A DNA stretch of 64,000 nt from Alcaligenes faecalis (GTDB lineage: Bacteria > Pseudomonadota > Gammaproteobacteria > Burkholderiales > Burkholderiaceae_B): NCBI RefSeq assembly GCF_041521385.1, contig NZ_CP168006.1:3783590-3847589 (forward strand), given 5' to 3'. Of the stretch, positions 35,358-44,349 are shown in pieces. Under the pieces are notes generated by a model. It did not search any database. It worked only from the letters and a program-made list of their open reading frames with translations, and was not told where the DNA came from. The position numbers were made by a program, and so were the translations under genes. How positions within the stretch are numbered: the first letter of the stretch is position 1; the number at the start of each line of letters is the position of its first letter.

Positions 35358-35391
35358 AAGCCCCAAAGATCAATGCTTTGGGGCTTTTTTG
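35358..35391 (+). terminator. terminator after tRNA-Val
   Basis: AAGCCCCAAAG (35358-35368) pairs with CTTTGGGGCTT (35376-35386), and six Ts follow. A CCAAGCTGTGCCAAG element occurs on both sides of it (about 35341 and 35405). Confidence 0.9.
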
Positions 35392-35538
35392 TTGCCCAGC
35401 GTTCCAAGCTGTGCCAAGCCCCGCTAAGGTATTTTGGGGGCATGAATGGGGGAGGGCATGGCTATTTTGGCGCTTTCTCCAGTTGTTCGTTCAGGTAGTC
35501 TGCCCCCCCCATTGGTTCAGCGATCTTTGTACTTCACC

Positions 35539-36159
35539 TTACGTCACAACATACCGAGATATAGCAAAAAAATGCGCTGCGCTGCCAGCCAGCACGAATA
35601 GATGCCAAATACCGTGCCAATGACGAAAGCGTTCGTCAAACACAAAGAAAATGATTCCGGCGGTATAAATTGCGCCACCTGCTGCCAACCAGGAAAAGCC
35701 CTGCGGGCCCAAATTGGAGGCCAGTGGCCCTAACGCCAACAATACAATCCACCCCATAACGGCATAAATCACCAGGGACAATCTGCGTGCCGGCGAACGA
35801 GGGCGGATATCCTGCAGGATGCCAATCAGTGCCAAGCCCCAGACCACACCGAACAGACTCCATCCCCAAGGCCCTCGCAGCGTGACCAGGCAGAAGGGCG
35901 TGTAGCTGCCCGCAATCAGCAAGTAGATGGAAAAGTGATCCATCTTGCGAAATACGTTTTTGGCTCGTCCCTTGAAGCAGTGGTACAGGGTGGAGATCAG
36001 GTAAAGCAGGATAAGTGTGGCGCCATAGATGGCCGTGCTGGTGATGCGCCAGGGATCACCGGTAAAACTGGCCATGACAAGCAACCAGGATACGCCGCCC
36101 ACAGCCAGAACTGCACCGATCAGATGGGTCCAGGCATTGAATCGTTCACCGTAATACAT
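35539..36159 (-). CDS. hemolysin III family membrane protein (PAQR type)
   Basis: 206 residues from ATG 36159 (GGAGAG nine bases upstream), with seven predicted helices. Family features are GERFNAWTHLIGA at the N-terminus, STLYHCFKGRAKNVFRKMDHFSIYLLIAGSY-PFC in the middle, and FRHWHGIWHLFVLAGSAAHFF at the end, with conserved Ser, Asp and His residues that could bind a metal. Bacterial members may act as membrane hydrolases or in lipid homeostasis; the haemolysin name is historical. A longer frame begins at 36249, but its extra 30 residues are not family-like. Confidence 0.85.
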   Translation of the reverse strand: MYYGERFNAWTHLIGAVLAVGGVSWLLVMASFTGDPWRITSTAIYGATLILLYLISTLYHCFKGRAKNVFRKMDHFSIYLLIAGSYTPFCLVTLRGPWGWSLFGVVWGLALIGILQDIRPRSPARRLSLVIYAVMGWIVLLALGPLASNLGPQGFSWLAAGGAIYTAGIIFFVFDERFRHWHGIWHLFVLAGSAAHFFAISRYVVT

Positions 36160-36385
36160 GATTTTTTCTTCTCTCCAGGTAGGTTGCATGTACATTGCAT
36201 GACCGTAGTCGTAAGGGGAAAGCGTAGTGGATAAATCAGGGTCTCGCATTGGTGTTTATCAAGTCCTCGCCTAGGTACGTGGTTTAGCGTACCGAGACGC
36301 TCAGGTAAACCCTAATTTCTGCTGAACCTGCCCGGCCCTAGGATAAGAACAGCGCGACGTGCGTTCTTGTTCAGGGAGGAGAATC

Positions 36386-36559
36386 ATGAAGTTTGTGCTT
36401 TATAAAGACAAAGGTGGCGAATGGCGGTGGCGATTTAAAGCGGCGAATGGAAATATTATTTGTGTCAGTTCGGAAGGCTATACCAGCAAGCAGAGCGCGC
36501 AAAACAGTATTGAATCCGTGAAGAAAGGGATACCCGATGCTCCGGTTGTCGAGGAGTAG
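36386..36559 (+). CDS. YegP-like DUF1508 small protein
   Basis: 57 residues making one DUF1508 unit: KFVLYKDKGGEWRWRFKAAN, NIICVSSEGYTSKQSAQNSIESVKK. The family is found as one or two copies of this beta-beta-beta-alpha module, and its function is unknown. ATG 36386 follows a GGGAGGA ribosome site at 36374-36380. The 253 bases after it, up to the Lrp-type gene, hold no gene that I can support. Confidence 0.85.
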   Translation: MKFVLYKDKGGEWRWRFKAANGNIICVSSEGYTSKQSAQNSIESVKKGIPDAPVVEE

Positions 36560-36812
36560 ATGAGAAACCCGTGCCGCCTGCCTTCGTCATTCAGGTGGGC
36601 GGACGTCAACGTGTGTCCGTTTGCATTGGTATCTCGGGCTTTGCCGCTGGCACGCCCGCCTGGGTGAGACCATCGTAAGCGTCAGATGGGCATGGTTGAT
36701 CCGGAGCGGGCAAGCCTTGCGTTGATTGCCAAGTGCAGACGCTTACGGCTGGGCGGCATGAGCAGTGCAGCTTGACTGTTAGCAGGCTGGCCCGTCATCC
36801 GTTTCGCGCTGA

Positions 36813-37808
36813 CTATTCCAGTGCTTTTTCTTGGCCGCGCACGACGCCGCAGCGTTTATGAGCTTGCATGACGACAGCAACATTGCTGTTGAGCACGCCT
36901 TCTATTTCCCCCAGTCGACGTGTCACCACATCCCAGAGCTGCAGGCTGTCTCTGCACAAAATATGCCAGAAAAGCTGTGAAGGGCCACTGGTACCGAACA
37001 GGCAACGGGTATTGGGGTCTTGCGCCAGGTGTGCTGCCAAGGTGTTGACGGCTTGGGGGCGTACCTGCACGGATACCACCGCCTCAACTGGGAATCCTAC
37101 TAAAGCGGGCTCCACTTCAACCCTGAATGACAGCGCCTTACGTTCCACCAAATGTTGCAACAGTCGCTGTGCAGTGGGTTCGCTCACGCCTGCCTGTTCC
37201 GCCAGTTCGGCCAGACTGGCCCGTCCATCTTGTTTTAGCCAGTTGGCGATCCGCTGTTCAGCCTCGGTGAGGGCAAGAGGGGTGTGTGCGGAGCGTGTGT
37301 CTGTACTGTCGTTTGGGTCGGCCTGTATGCGCCATTGGCCTGCGCGTCGAAAAGACCGTAATACCAGGCGAGCATCGACGTGCTCGACTCCTGGCATGCA
37401 GGGCAGAATGCGGGTCACCAGTTCGGGCATGTCCGCTTCATCGGCCAGAGTCAGTTCCGCCATCAGGTCAGCCGAGCCGGCCAAGGTGACAACCAATTGG
37501 CAGTTCTCCATTTGAGCCAGTGCGTCAGCCACGTGAGGGACCTGACCGGCATGGCAACGCACCCAGGCATGCAGTACGACCCCCTTGCCTGTTGCCAGTG
37601 GGTCGGTTTCTGCAATGACGCGCAATGCGCCCGTTTCCAAAAGACGTTTGATTCGCCTGCCCACGGTACGTTCGGCAATGTTTGCGGCTGCGCCCAGCTC
37701 CCGCCAGGAGGCCCGTGGGTCTGCTTGCAAGGCAATCAAGCAGGCCAGATCGGTGTCATCGATCGTGGGCAGCAAGGGTTTACCCTTGCTTGACGTGACC
37801 ATATTCAT
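36813..37808 (-). CDS. Lrp/AsnC-type regulator with two tandem units
   Basis: 331 residues, twice the usual length. The first unit has a helix-turn-helix (DTDLACLIALQADPRASWRE, then AERTVGRRIKRLLETGALRV) and a RAM-like ligand domain; the second repeats both from about residue 178 (LTEAEQRIANWLKQDGRASL, SEPTAQRLLQHLVE). It is divergent from a transporter and amidase gene pair, so it probably controls uptake and use of an amide or amino-acid-like compound. Start ATG 37808 has AAGAAGG eight bases upstream. Confidence 0.85.
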   Translation of the reverse strand: MNMVTSSKGKPLLPTIDDTDLACLIALQADPRASWRELGAAANIAERTVGRRIKRLLETGALRVIAETDPLATGKGVVLHAWVRCHAGQVPHVADALAQMENCQLVVTLAGSADLMAELTLADEADMPELVTRILPCMPGVEHVDARLVLRSFRRAGQWRIQADPNDSTDTRSAHTPLALTEAEQRIANWLKQDGRASLAELAEQAGVSEPTAQRLLQHLVERKALSFRVEVEPALVGFPVEAVVSVQVRPQAVNTLAAHLAQDPNTRCLFGTSGPSQLFWHILCRDSLQLWDVVTRRLGEIEGVLNSNVAVVMQAHKRCGVVRGQEKALE

Positions 37809-37886
37809 CTAATTAACCTTCTTCAATTGCTAAAAAATAAACTTTTTAATCTTTTTTTGTCTAAAAATAAATAAATTGAGGAATTC

Positions 37887-39191
37887 ATGAGCTCTCCCTC
37901 TCATCGTCCGAGCGCCCCACCTGGTCTCGACCCTGCCCCGGTCTCGCGCGTTCGTACCATTGTGGCTGGCAGTGTAGGCAATGCGGTTGAATGGTTTGAT
38001 TGGACCATTTACGCTTCCTTTGCTATCTTTTTTTCCAGCCAGTTCTTCCCTGAAGGCAATGAAACCACGGCCTTGCTCGCTAGTTTCGGCATTTTTGCGG
38101 TGGGCTTTTTCATGCGTCCCATCGGTGGCTGGTTGCTTGGCATCTTCTCCGATCGTTACGGACGCAAGGCCGCTTTAGGGCTGACTATCCTGATGATGGC
38201 CGGAGGGTCGCTTATTATCGCAGTAACCCCGACCTATGCTGCAATAGGTTTGGCGGCGCCTCTTTTGTTGACGCTGGCCCGTTTGCTGCAAGGCTTGTCT
38301 CTGGGAGGGGAGTATGCATCGGCCACCACTTTCTTGACCGAGATGGCGCCCCCTCATCGCCGTGGTTTTTATTCCAGTTTCGTCTTTTTCAGTGCGGCGG
38401 TCGGTATTTTGGCGGCCTCGGCCGTGGGCTGGGTGCTGACGACCTGGTTGAGCCGGGCGGAGATGTCCGAGTGGGGGTGGCGTATTCCGTTTCTGCTGGG
38501 GGCATTGGGCGGTGTGGTTGGCCTTTGGATTCGGCGCTCGATTCCCGAGACCGAGGCTTTTTCCGAAAGCAAAAAAGCGGGTGTTGAAAAACAGCCTTTG
38601 CGCACCTTGTTGCGTGAGTATCCCGTGGAAGTGCTGCGTATCATCGGTTTTTCCATTCTGACGACCTTCGCATTTTATATCTTTGTCGCTTACGTGCCGA
38701 CCTACGCCATCCGCCATGTGCAGGCCGACCCCAAGGTGGCCTTTGCGGCCAACACGGTGGCGTTGATTGTGTTCATGGTGGTGCAGCCCTTGTTTGGCGC
38801 TTTGTCTGATCGTATCGGACGCAAGCCGCAATTGATTGTGTTTGCTGCCGGGTATTTGTTCTTCTTTTATCCGCTCATGAGTACGCTGGGGCCGTCTTTC
38901 GGTTCCATCCTGATGGTGGAGCTGTTTGGCCTGGTGCTGTATGCCATGTATACCTCGATTGGCCCTGCCATTATGTCTGAACAGTTCCCAACCAGTGTAC
39001 GTGCGGTCGGTATCGGGGCACCCTATAACCTGATGGTGGCGTTGCTGGGCGGCACCACACCTTATTTGTTGACCTGGTTGCAAAGCAACGGCCTGGAACG
39101 CTGGTTCTTTTACTATGTCTTGGCCGGTGCCGTGATTACCTTGGTCACGTTCATCCGTATGCCCGAGACAGTCGGACAAAAACTGCGCTGA
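37887..39191 (+). CDS. MFS metabolite:H+ symporter (MHS family)
   Basis: 434 residues, twelve helices. MHS features include GSVGNAVEWFDWTIYASFA at helix 1, RPIGGWLLGIFSDRYGRKAAL, LLQGLSLGGEYASATTFLTEMAP, and SDRIGRKPQL. Relatives import shikimate, 2-oxoglutarate, citrate or betaines, so the substrate here is an organic acid or amide of unknown identity. It is the first gene of a pair with the amidase and is divergent from the tandem Lrp regulator. Confidence 0.88.
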   Translation: MSSPSHRPSAPPGLDPAPVSRVRTIVAGSVGNAVEWFDWTIYASFAIFFSSQFFPEGNETTALLASFGIFAVGFFMRPIGGWLLGIFSDRYGRKAALGLTILMMAGGSLIIAVTPTYAAIGLAAPLLLTLARLLQGLSLGGEYASATTFLTEMAPPHRRGFYSSFVFFSAAVGILAASAVGWVLTTWLSRAEMSEWGWRIPFLLGALGGVVGLWIRRSIPETEAFSESKKAGVEKQPLRTLLREYPVEVLRIIGFSILTTFAFYIFVAYVPTYAIRHVQADPKVAFAANTVALIVFMVVQPLFGALSDRIGRKPQLIVFAAGYLFFFYPLMSTLGPSFGSILMVELFGLVLYAMYTSIGPAIMSEQFPTSVRAVGIGAPYNLMVALLGGTTPYLLTWLQSNGLERWFFYYVLAGAVITLVTFIRMPETVGQKLR

Positions 39192-39204
39192 TCGCGCCCG
39201 TTTC

Positions 39205-39248
39205 GCCCGGTGTCAGGCCGGGCATCTACAGCCCGCCAGGCGGGCTGT
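39205..39248 (+). other. two hairpins between transporter and amidase genes
   Basis: GCCCGG/CCGGGC at about 39205-39223 and ACAGCCCGCC/GGCGGGCTGT at 39228-39248. Neither has a T-run, so transcription probably continues into the amidase gene and the stems may shape mRNA levels. Confidence 0.45.
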
Positions 39249-39267
39249 GTGACTTTCAGGAAGCTCC

Positions 39268-40695
39268 ATGTTGAAACAAGATGTCGCCCTTCATTTTCGA
39301 GATGCTCTTCAGATCGGTCTCGAGATTCGACAGGGCCGATTCAGCGCCCGGCACGTTGCCACTTATTTTCTGGACCGTATCGAGCGTGCCGCCGAGCTCA
39401 ATGCCTTTAGTGTGATCACAGCCGAGCGCGCCTTGGCACAAGCAGACGCGGCCGATCGTCTGCTGGCTGCTGGCATCGTGCTCGGGCCCTTTCATGGTGT
39501 GCCCGTTGTGGTCAAGGATAGTATGCAATGGGAAGGAACCGAGGCGACTCTGGGTTCGCAAAGCCGTGCCGGCACGATCAGTACGCAGACGGCCACCGTA
39601 CTGCGTTCGCTAACTGCACAAGGCATGGTGGTGCTGGGCAAAACCAGAATGACTGAGTTCGCCTTCGGTTTGTCTGGACAGAACCTGACCCAGGGGACGG
39701 CACGTAATCCGTGGGATGCCACGGTAGCCCGCGCTCCGGGTGGCTCGTCCAGTGGGAGTGGCGTGGCGGTAGCGGCCGGTTTGGCGCCCATCGCCATGGG
39801 AGGGGATACCGGTGGTTCAGTGCGCGCGCCTGCCACATTGAATGGCCTTGTGGGTTATAAGCCTTCGACCGGAATGATCAGTTGCGCGGGCAGCTTGCCC
39901 TTGTCTGCGACCCTGGATGTTCTGGGGCCGATTGCTCGTAGTGTGGCCGATGCACGCCAGTTGGCGGCTGTATTGGCGGGGCCGGACATAGCAGACCCCT
40001 CGACTTTGGCTTTGCCCGCCGCTTGTGTGGCCGCCCTGCGTGCACATGCGGCACCGATACATAGCCCCATTGCGGTATTGGATGCCCAGGCCTGGCCCGC
40101 CACCTTGGACCACGCAACGCAATTGAGTTGGCAGGACACGCTGGATCGCCTGCTAGCGGCGGGCCTGGAGATACAAACGTGGACACCACCGCCCACTTTA
40201 TCGTTTACCCGTTTGGCAGACGATAATTCAATTGTGCTTGCCTATGAGGCCTATCGTTATTATGGTGAGCTTGCCACTGATTCTCGACAAGTCTTGTGGC
40301 CGGTGGTGCGGGACCGTATTCTGGCAGGCGGGATGATTGATAGCGCGTCTTATGAGGCCGCTTTACAAAGACGCAGGGCCGACATGCACACTTTTGCGCA
40401 AGCAATGCAGGGGTGGGCCGCCTTGTTGATGCCCGCTTGTGATCAGGTGGCCCAAGGGCTGGATCCCGAGGATGTCCGGCATGCGGGCTTGGGGAAGTTA
40501 CTGCGTCCCGGCAACTTCTTGGGAGCAGCGGCCATTTCCCTGCCTACCGGCTTTGATGAGCCGGGCTTGCCCACAGGCGTTCAATTACTGACACCGCGTG
40601 GACACGATGCGGCCTTGCTCGATTGTGCCCATCTTGTTGAACATGCGCTTGGCCGACTTTCTCGCTATCCGGATTTGGGACACTGGGGGCTATAA
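39268..40695 (+). CDS. amidase signature family hydrolase
   Basis: 475-residue amidase. The Ser-cisSer-Lys triad is present: Lys83 in VVVKDSM, cis-Ser160 in GGSSSGSG, and nucleophile Ser184 in GGDTGGSVRAPA; GYKPSTGMISCAG follows. Such enzymes hydrolyse small amides to acid and ammonia. The GatA subunit role is unlikely because no gatB or gatC is adjacent. It shares a transcript with an organic-acid/amide transporter under a tandem Lrp regulator, so it likely serves catabolism of an imported amide. Confidence 0.9.
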   Translation: MLKQDVALHFRDALQIGLEIRQGRFSARHVATYFLDRIERAAELNAFSVITAERALAQADAADRLLAAGIVLGPFHGVPVVVKDSMQWEGTEATLGSQSRAGTISTQTATVLRSLTAQGMVVLGKTRMTEFAFGLSGQNLTQGTARNPWDATVARAPGGSSSGSGVAVAAGLAPIAMGGDTGGSVRAPATLNGLVGYKPSTGMISCAGSLPLSATLDVLGPIARSVADARQLAAVLAGPDIADPSTLALPAACVAALRAHAAPIHSPIAVLDAQAWPATLDHATQLSWQDTLDRLLAAGLEIQTWTPPPTLSFTRLADDNSIVLAYEAYRYYGELATDSRQVLWPVVRDRILAGGMIDSASYEAALQRRRADMHTFAQAMQGWAALLMPACDQVAQGLDPEDVRHAGLGKLLRPGNFLGAAAISLPTGFDEPGLPTGVQLLTPRGHDAALLDCAHLVEHALGRLSRYPDLGHWGL

Positions 40696-40738
40696 ATCCT
40701 ATGTGTTTCAGTCAGGCGGCTGGACGGCGTATGAGGTA

Positions 40739-40773
40739 ACAGCATCAGCCCCCGAAGCAGGGGCTTGTGCTGT
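40739..40773. terminator. convergent terminator between amidase and lipoprotein genes
   Basis: ACAGC-N3-AGCCCC pairs with GGGGCT-N3-GCTGT (40739-40773). It lies at the meeting point of two opposing genes; T-runs are short on both sides. Confidence 0.55.
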
Positions 40774-40789
40774 CTTTGGAGTCGAAGGC

Positions 40790-41416
40790 TTAGCCGCGTT
40801 TGAACAAACGCTCGTGCATCCAGCCGTCGTTGGTCAGAATCAGAGCGGCTTTACCCGAGATTTCCTCAGCCTTTGCCTGCTTCGCAAAGTTTCTGTAAGT
40901 GGCGCCAATCCCCTCGGATTGGGCCCAGTCTTCTGCATCTTCCAGCTTGAAGCGATAGTTTACTTGTGAGACTTTGACACCCATCATGTCGCTGGGCTCA
41001 GTAAAGTTGTCTACCGCTACAACGGTGAATTTACCTGTGCAAAAGGCATCGTGTCCGCCCATTGTGTTGGCCCCGTTCGGAACCAGGAATTTTTGGCCGG
41101 TTTCAGTCAACTGATACTCGGAGCCCGGTTCCATCTTGTTACCGAACATCGCTTTGACTTCGGTATCGCGTTTGCTGAGTAAGCCGGCTTCTACCAACGC
41201 ATCGGCCCGTTCTTTGCTGCTGCCTATCGTGCCACGATTGGATAGCGTAAATGGCGAGCCCTTTGCCGGAATGGCAGCACATAGTCCCTTTTGAGTATCC
41301 AGATACGTTTGAATCGCCGTGCTGAAATTGCTTTTATTGGCATCTTTGGCACTACCGCAGGCGGCAAGCAAAACGATAGCACTGCTCATGGCGGCGATTT
41401 TGATGACGGTATGCAA
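40790..41416 (-). CDS. lipoprotein of unknown function
   Basis: 208 residues starting at TTG 41416, seven bases after GGGGAA. The signal peptide ends in the lipobox VLLAAC, so the mature protein is lipid-anchored. The remainder is globular, with NKMEPGSEYQLTETGQKFL and a Cys in DAFCTGKFTVVAV, and ends near a WMHERLFK segment. I do not recognise the family. An upstream ATG at 41443 in the same frame is possible but lacks a ribosome site. Confidence 0.65.
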   Translation of the reverse strand: MHTVIKIAAMSSAIVLLAACGSAKDANKSNFSTAIQTYLDTQKGLCAAIPAKGSPFTLSNRGTIGSSKERADALVEAGLLSKRDTEVKAMFGNKMEPGSEYQLTETGQKFLVPNGANTMGGHDAFCTGKFTVVAVDNFTEPSDMMGVKVSQVNYRFKLEDAEDWAQSEGIGATYRNFAKQAKAEEISGKAALILTNDGWMHERLFKRG

Positions 41417-41677
41417 AACAAACTTCCCCTGTAGGTTAAACAATCGGTCGCCTAGTATAGCGGCGTCGTCGGTGCTATTTTGGGCAACGCTGTTTTAGCA
41501 GTGTGTCTAAATGTCTCTTGTTAAGGGGCTCCGTCTTTAGCGTGTAAGAGACGTGATGGATTGCCTAAGAGACGTCCATGCCGCGCGACTTATGCGAATG
41601 TAGTTGGCGTTGGCTTGGTTGCGGTTGCCCAGCTCAGACTAGGTGAGCCGGGCAACAGCGTGCAAAAAGGCCTGGGT

Positions 41678-42088
41678 TTAATCCAGCATGGCCTCCGCTT
41701 CAATCTCGATCAACCATTCCGGACGGGCCAGACCATGGATCAGAATCCAGGATGAGGGCGGGGGATTGACGGGGAAGCGTTTGAGCAATGCGGCGGCAAT
41801 GGCCTCTTGCTCTTGGGGCGAGCTGGCATCTTCCCGAATGAAAATCCGCAGCATGATGACTTGGTCGATGGTGCCGCCTGCTTCAGCCAGAACCCGTTCT
41901 ATATTGTCCAGTGCCGCGTCGGTTTGTTCGCGCATACCGCCGCTGACGGTTTGCTCTTGGGCGTCGACTCCCACTTGGCCGGACAGCATGACACGGCGTT
42001 GGCCGGTAACAACCAGACCTTGGCTAAAACCATATTGCAAAGAATTGAATACAGTGGGCGGGTTAAGGGCGCTTTTAGTCATCTTCAT
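41678..42088 (-). CDS. RidA/YjgF family protein
   Basis: 136 residues (start ATG 42088, or 42082). The family fold is visible as YGFSQGLVVTGQRRVMLSGQVGVDAQ, the helix DAALDNIERVLAEAGGTIDQVIMLRIFI, and the C-terminal WLIEIEAEAM. RidA proteins deaminate reactive enamines and imines. The arginine of the usual active-site segment seems replaced (MLRIFI rather than a KxTVF pattern, and ARPEWLIEIE at the end), so this is one of the divergent subfamilies and its substrate is uncertain. Confidence 0.8.
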   Translation of the reverse strand: MKMTKSALNPPTVFNSLQYGFSQGLVVTGQRRVMLSGQVGVDAQEQTVSGGMREQTDAALDNIERVLAEAGGTIDQVIMLRIFIREDASSPQEQEAIAAALLKRFPVNPPPSSWILIHGLARPEWLIEIEAEAMLD

Positions 42089-42277
42089 AAACACATAAAA
42101 AGTCAGTTGAGGTGGTGTATTCACGCACCAGGGGCGTATCTTGGGGCTTTATGTCAGAAGACAAGAGTAGAGCCGGGAATGGGGGCTTAACCGGTTTGAG
42201 GACGTCTTACATCGGCTTGCTGTCATTGGCTGATCCAGCCGCTAAAATGACATGTCTACCTACCTAAAGAGGCGCAT

Positions 42278-42697
42278 ATGGAAAACGACAAGTCCATGAT
42301 TCACGGCAAATGCCTGTGCGGTGCCGTTTCAATCCGTGTTCAGCAAGACAAGCCTTCGGTCAGTGCGTGTCATTGTGGCATCTGTCGCCATTGGTCCGGT
42401 GGTCCGTTCCTGTCGCTGGAGTCCCATGGAATCCCGGTGGTCGAAGGGGAGGAGCACGTACGCTCCTATGCTTCCTCGGAGTGGGCGGAGCGCAGTTTTT
42501 GTGCTGTATGCGGCACGCATTTGTTTTACCGGCTCAAGGCGGGTGGTTTTCATGCTATTTCTGCTGGCTTGTTCAAGGATAGTGGGAGCTGGCCGTTCGC
42601 GCTGCAGGTCTTTATTGATGATAAACCTGATAACTATGCGTTTGCTAATAAAACGCGGGAGATGACGGGCGAAGAGGTAGTGAAGTTGTTTTCCTGA
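42278..42697 (+). CDS. GFA/CENP-V family zinc-binding protein
   Basis: 139 residues with paired cysteine motifs for zinc: GKCLCGAVSI, CHCGICRHWSGG, and FCAVCGTHLFYRL. The family includes glutathione-dependent formaldehyde-activating enzyme (Gfa), but most members are uncharacterised, and no formaldehyde pathway genes lie next to it. ATG 42278 follows AAGAGG. Expressed ahead of the lipocalin gene, 30 bases away, possibly as one transcript. Confidence 0.8.
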   Translation: MENDKSMIHGKCLCGAVSIRVQQDKPSVSACHCGICRHWSGGPFLSLESHGIPVVEGEEHVRSYASSEWAERSFCAVCGTHLFYRLKAGGFHAISAGLFKDSGSWPFALQVFIDDKPDNYAFANKTREMTGEEVVKLFS

Positions 42698-42727
42698 TCC
42701 TGGTTCATGTACAAGGACAACGCTGTG

Positions 42728-43267
42728 ATGAAACCAATCCTTTTCCTGTCGCTGTCTGCGTTACTGGCCGCTTGCGCCTCTTCCAACGCTGACCTTGCGA
42801 CTCAGCAAGACGTAGACCTGAACAGATACATGGGCACCTGGTACGAGCAGGCGCGTTTGCCCAATAGTTTTCAGCGCGAGTGCGCCGGGGATGTGCAAGC
42901 CAATTACGTGATGGAAGCCGACAAGACGATTACCGTTACCAACCGCTGCCAGGGTGTGGACGGAAAAGAGCAGGAAGCCATTGGTCAAGGGCGACTGTCC
43001 AGTAGTATGGAACCTGCGGATCCGGCAATATTGGAAGTGCGCTTTGCTCCGAAGTGGTTGTCCTGGTTTCCCATGGTCTGGGGCGATTACTGGATCATGA
43101 AGCTGGAAGGGGACTATCAATACTCTTTAGTCGGGACACCGGACAGGAAATATCTCTGGGTTCTATCCAGGGAAAAACAGGCTGATCCGCAGGTCGTGAA
43201 CCAATTGCTGGATTACGCAGCCGCGCAAGGCTTCGCGGTGCAAAAGGTAGTACCGACCAACAAGTAG
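42728..43267 (+). CDS. outer-membrane lipocalin (Blc-like)
   Basis: 179 residues beginning MKPILFLSLSALLAACASS, a lipoprotein signal with Cys16 as the lipid-anchor residue. The lipocalin signature is NRYMGTWYEQARLPNSF, followed by VTNRC and the VMWGDYWIMKLEGDYQYSLVGTP block typical of Blc. Such proteins bind lysophospholipid or fatty acid and sit in the outer membrane. I chose ATG 42728 over 42707 because it starts the signal sequence; AAGGA precedes it. Confidence 0.88.
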   Translation: MKPILFLSLSALLAACASSNADLATQQDVDLNRYMGTWYEQARLPNSFQRECAGDVQANYVMEADKTITVTNRCQGVDGKEQEAIGQGRLSSSMEPADPAILEVRFAPKWLSWFPMVWGDYWIMKLEGDYQYSLVGTPDRKYLWVLSREKQADPQVVNQLLDYAAAQGFAVQKVVPTNK

Positions 43268-43437
43268 CGCGTATTCGGTAATGGCTCGATCAACACCTGC
43301 ATAAATCAAAGCATCTCCTTAGGGTTTTTAGTAATAAGCATGGGGAAATTAGATCGTTTTGAATAGCTTGTGGCTGTGGTCGAATGGCACGACGGTATGT
43401 ATCGGACGTGCCATTTTTTTATCGGAATGTTTTTACT

Positions 43438-44247
43438 ATGAAGTCGTTTTTAAGCATTGCCGCGACCCTTACCCTGGCGTTGGTGGCTGGCGTGGCCCAG
43501 GCTGATCGTCTGGATGACATCAAGAAAACGGGTGTCTTGAAAGTAGCGTCTTTCGACAGCAATCCACCGTTTGGTTTTGTGGATCAGAAGTCCCGTCAGA
43601 TCACAGGTCTGGATGTGGATTTTGCCCAGGCTCTGGCTGACAAGCTAGGCGTGAAGCTGGAAGTCTTGCCAACCAATCCGGCCAATCGTGTGCCGCTGCT
43701 GACGTCCAATAAAGTAGACCTGGTTCTGGCCAACTTCACCATCACGCAAGAGCGCGCCAAGCAGGTTGATTTCAGCATTCCGTACTTTGCATCAGGCCAG
43801 CAGTTCCTGGCTAAAAAAGGCGTCTTGTCCTCGCCCGAGCAGTTGAACTCGCTGCGTATTGGCGTGGATAAAGGGACGGTCAATGAGATCGTCCTGCGTG
43901 AAAAATACCCTCAGGCCAAGCTGGTGGCCTATGACGATACGCCCTTCGCCTTTACCGCTTTGCGTAACGGCAATGTACAAGCCATCACTCAGGATGGTCC
44001 CAAGCTGATTGGTTTGCTGGCCAATGTGCCGGACAAGGAAAACTATGAAATCCCGGCCTTCAGCATTTCCGAGGACTTGATCGGCATTGGTATCCCCAAG
44101 GGCGAGACAGCACTGAAGTCTTTTGTGGATGAAACCTTGCTGGAGCTGGAAACCCAGGGCAAGGCACAAGCCATTTACGACGTCTGGTTTGGCCCTCAGT
44201 CCAAAACGCCGCTGGAGCGTTTGTACCGCATCGGTCAGCAACAGTAA
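43438..44247 (+). CDS. amino-acid ABC transporter, periplasmic binding protein
   Basis: 269 residues from ATG 43438 with a signal peptide (SFLSIAATLTLALVAGVAQA). The mature part is a family-3 solute-binding protein: LKVASFDSNPPFGFVD, GLDVDFAQALADKLGVKLE, TITQERAKQVDFSIPYF, IGVDKGT. Ligand is probably a polar amino acid such as glutamate or aspartate, though the sequence does not settle this. It heads a four-gene operon with two permeases and an ATPase. Confidence 0.9.
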   Translation: MKSFLSIAATLTLALVAGVAQADRLDDIKKTGVLKVASFDSNPPFGFVDQKSRQITGLDVDFAQALADKLGVKLEVLPTNPANRVPLLTSNKVDLVLANFTITQERAKQVDFSIPYFASGQQFLAKKGVLSSPEQLNSLRIGVDKGTVNEIVLREKYPQAKLVAYDDTPFAFTALRNGNVQAITQDGPKLIGLLANVPDKENYEIPAFSISEDLIGIGIPKGETALKSFVDETLLELETQGKAQAIYDVWFGPQSKTPLERLYRIGQQQ

Positions 44248-44349
44248 GTCATCACTTGCTTGCAGGCCAGCCTTGAATGTTCAGGCTGGCCTTTTCCTGT
44301 TTGTGTTTTTAACAGCGGGATCGCTTGATCCTGCTTTTTGGTGTTTGCT

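Noticed and set aside
41561..41755. 64-codon plus-strand frame before the RidA gene end
   Set aside because: Overlaps the RidA gene on the other strand and has no ribosome site.
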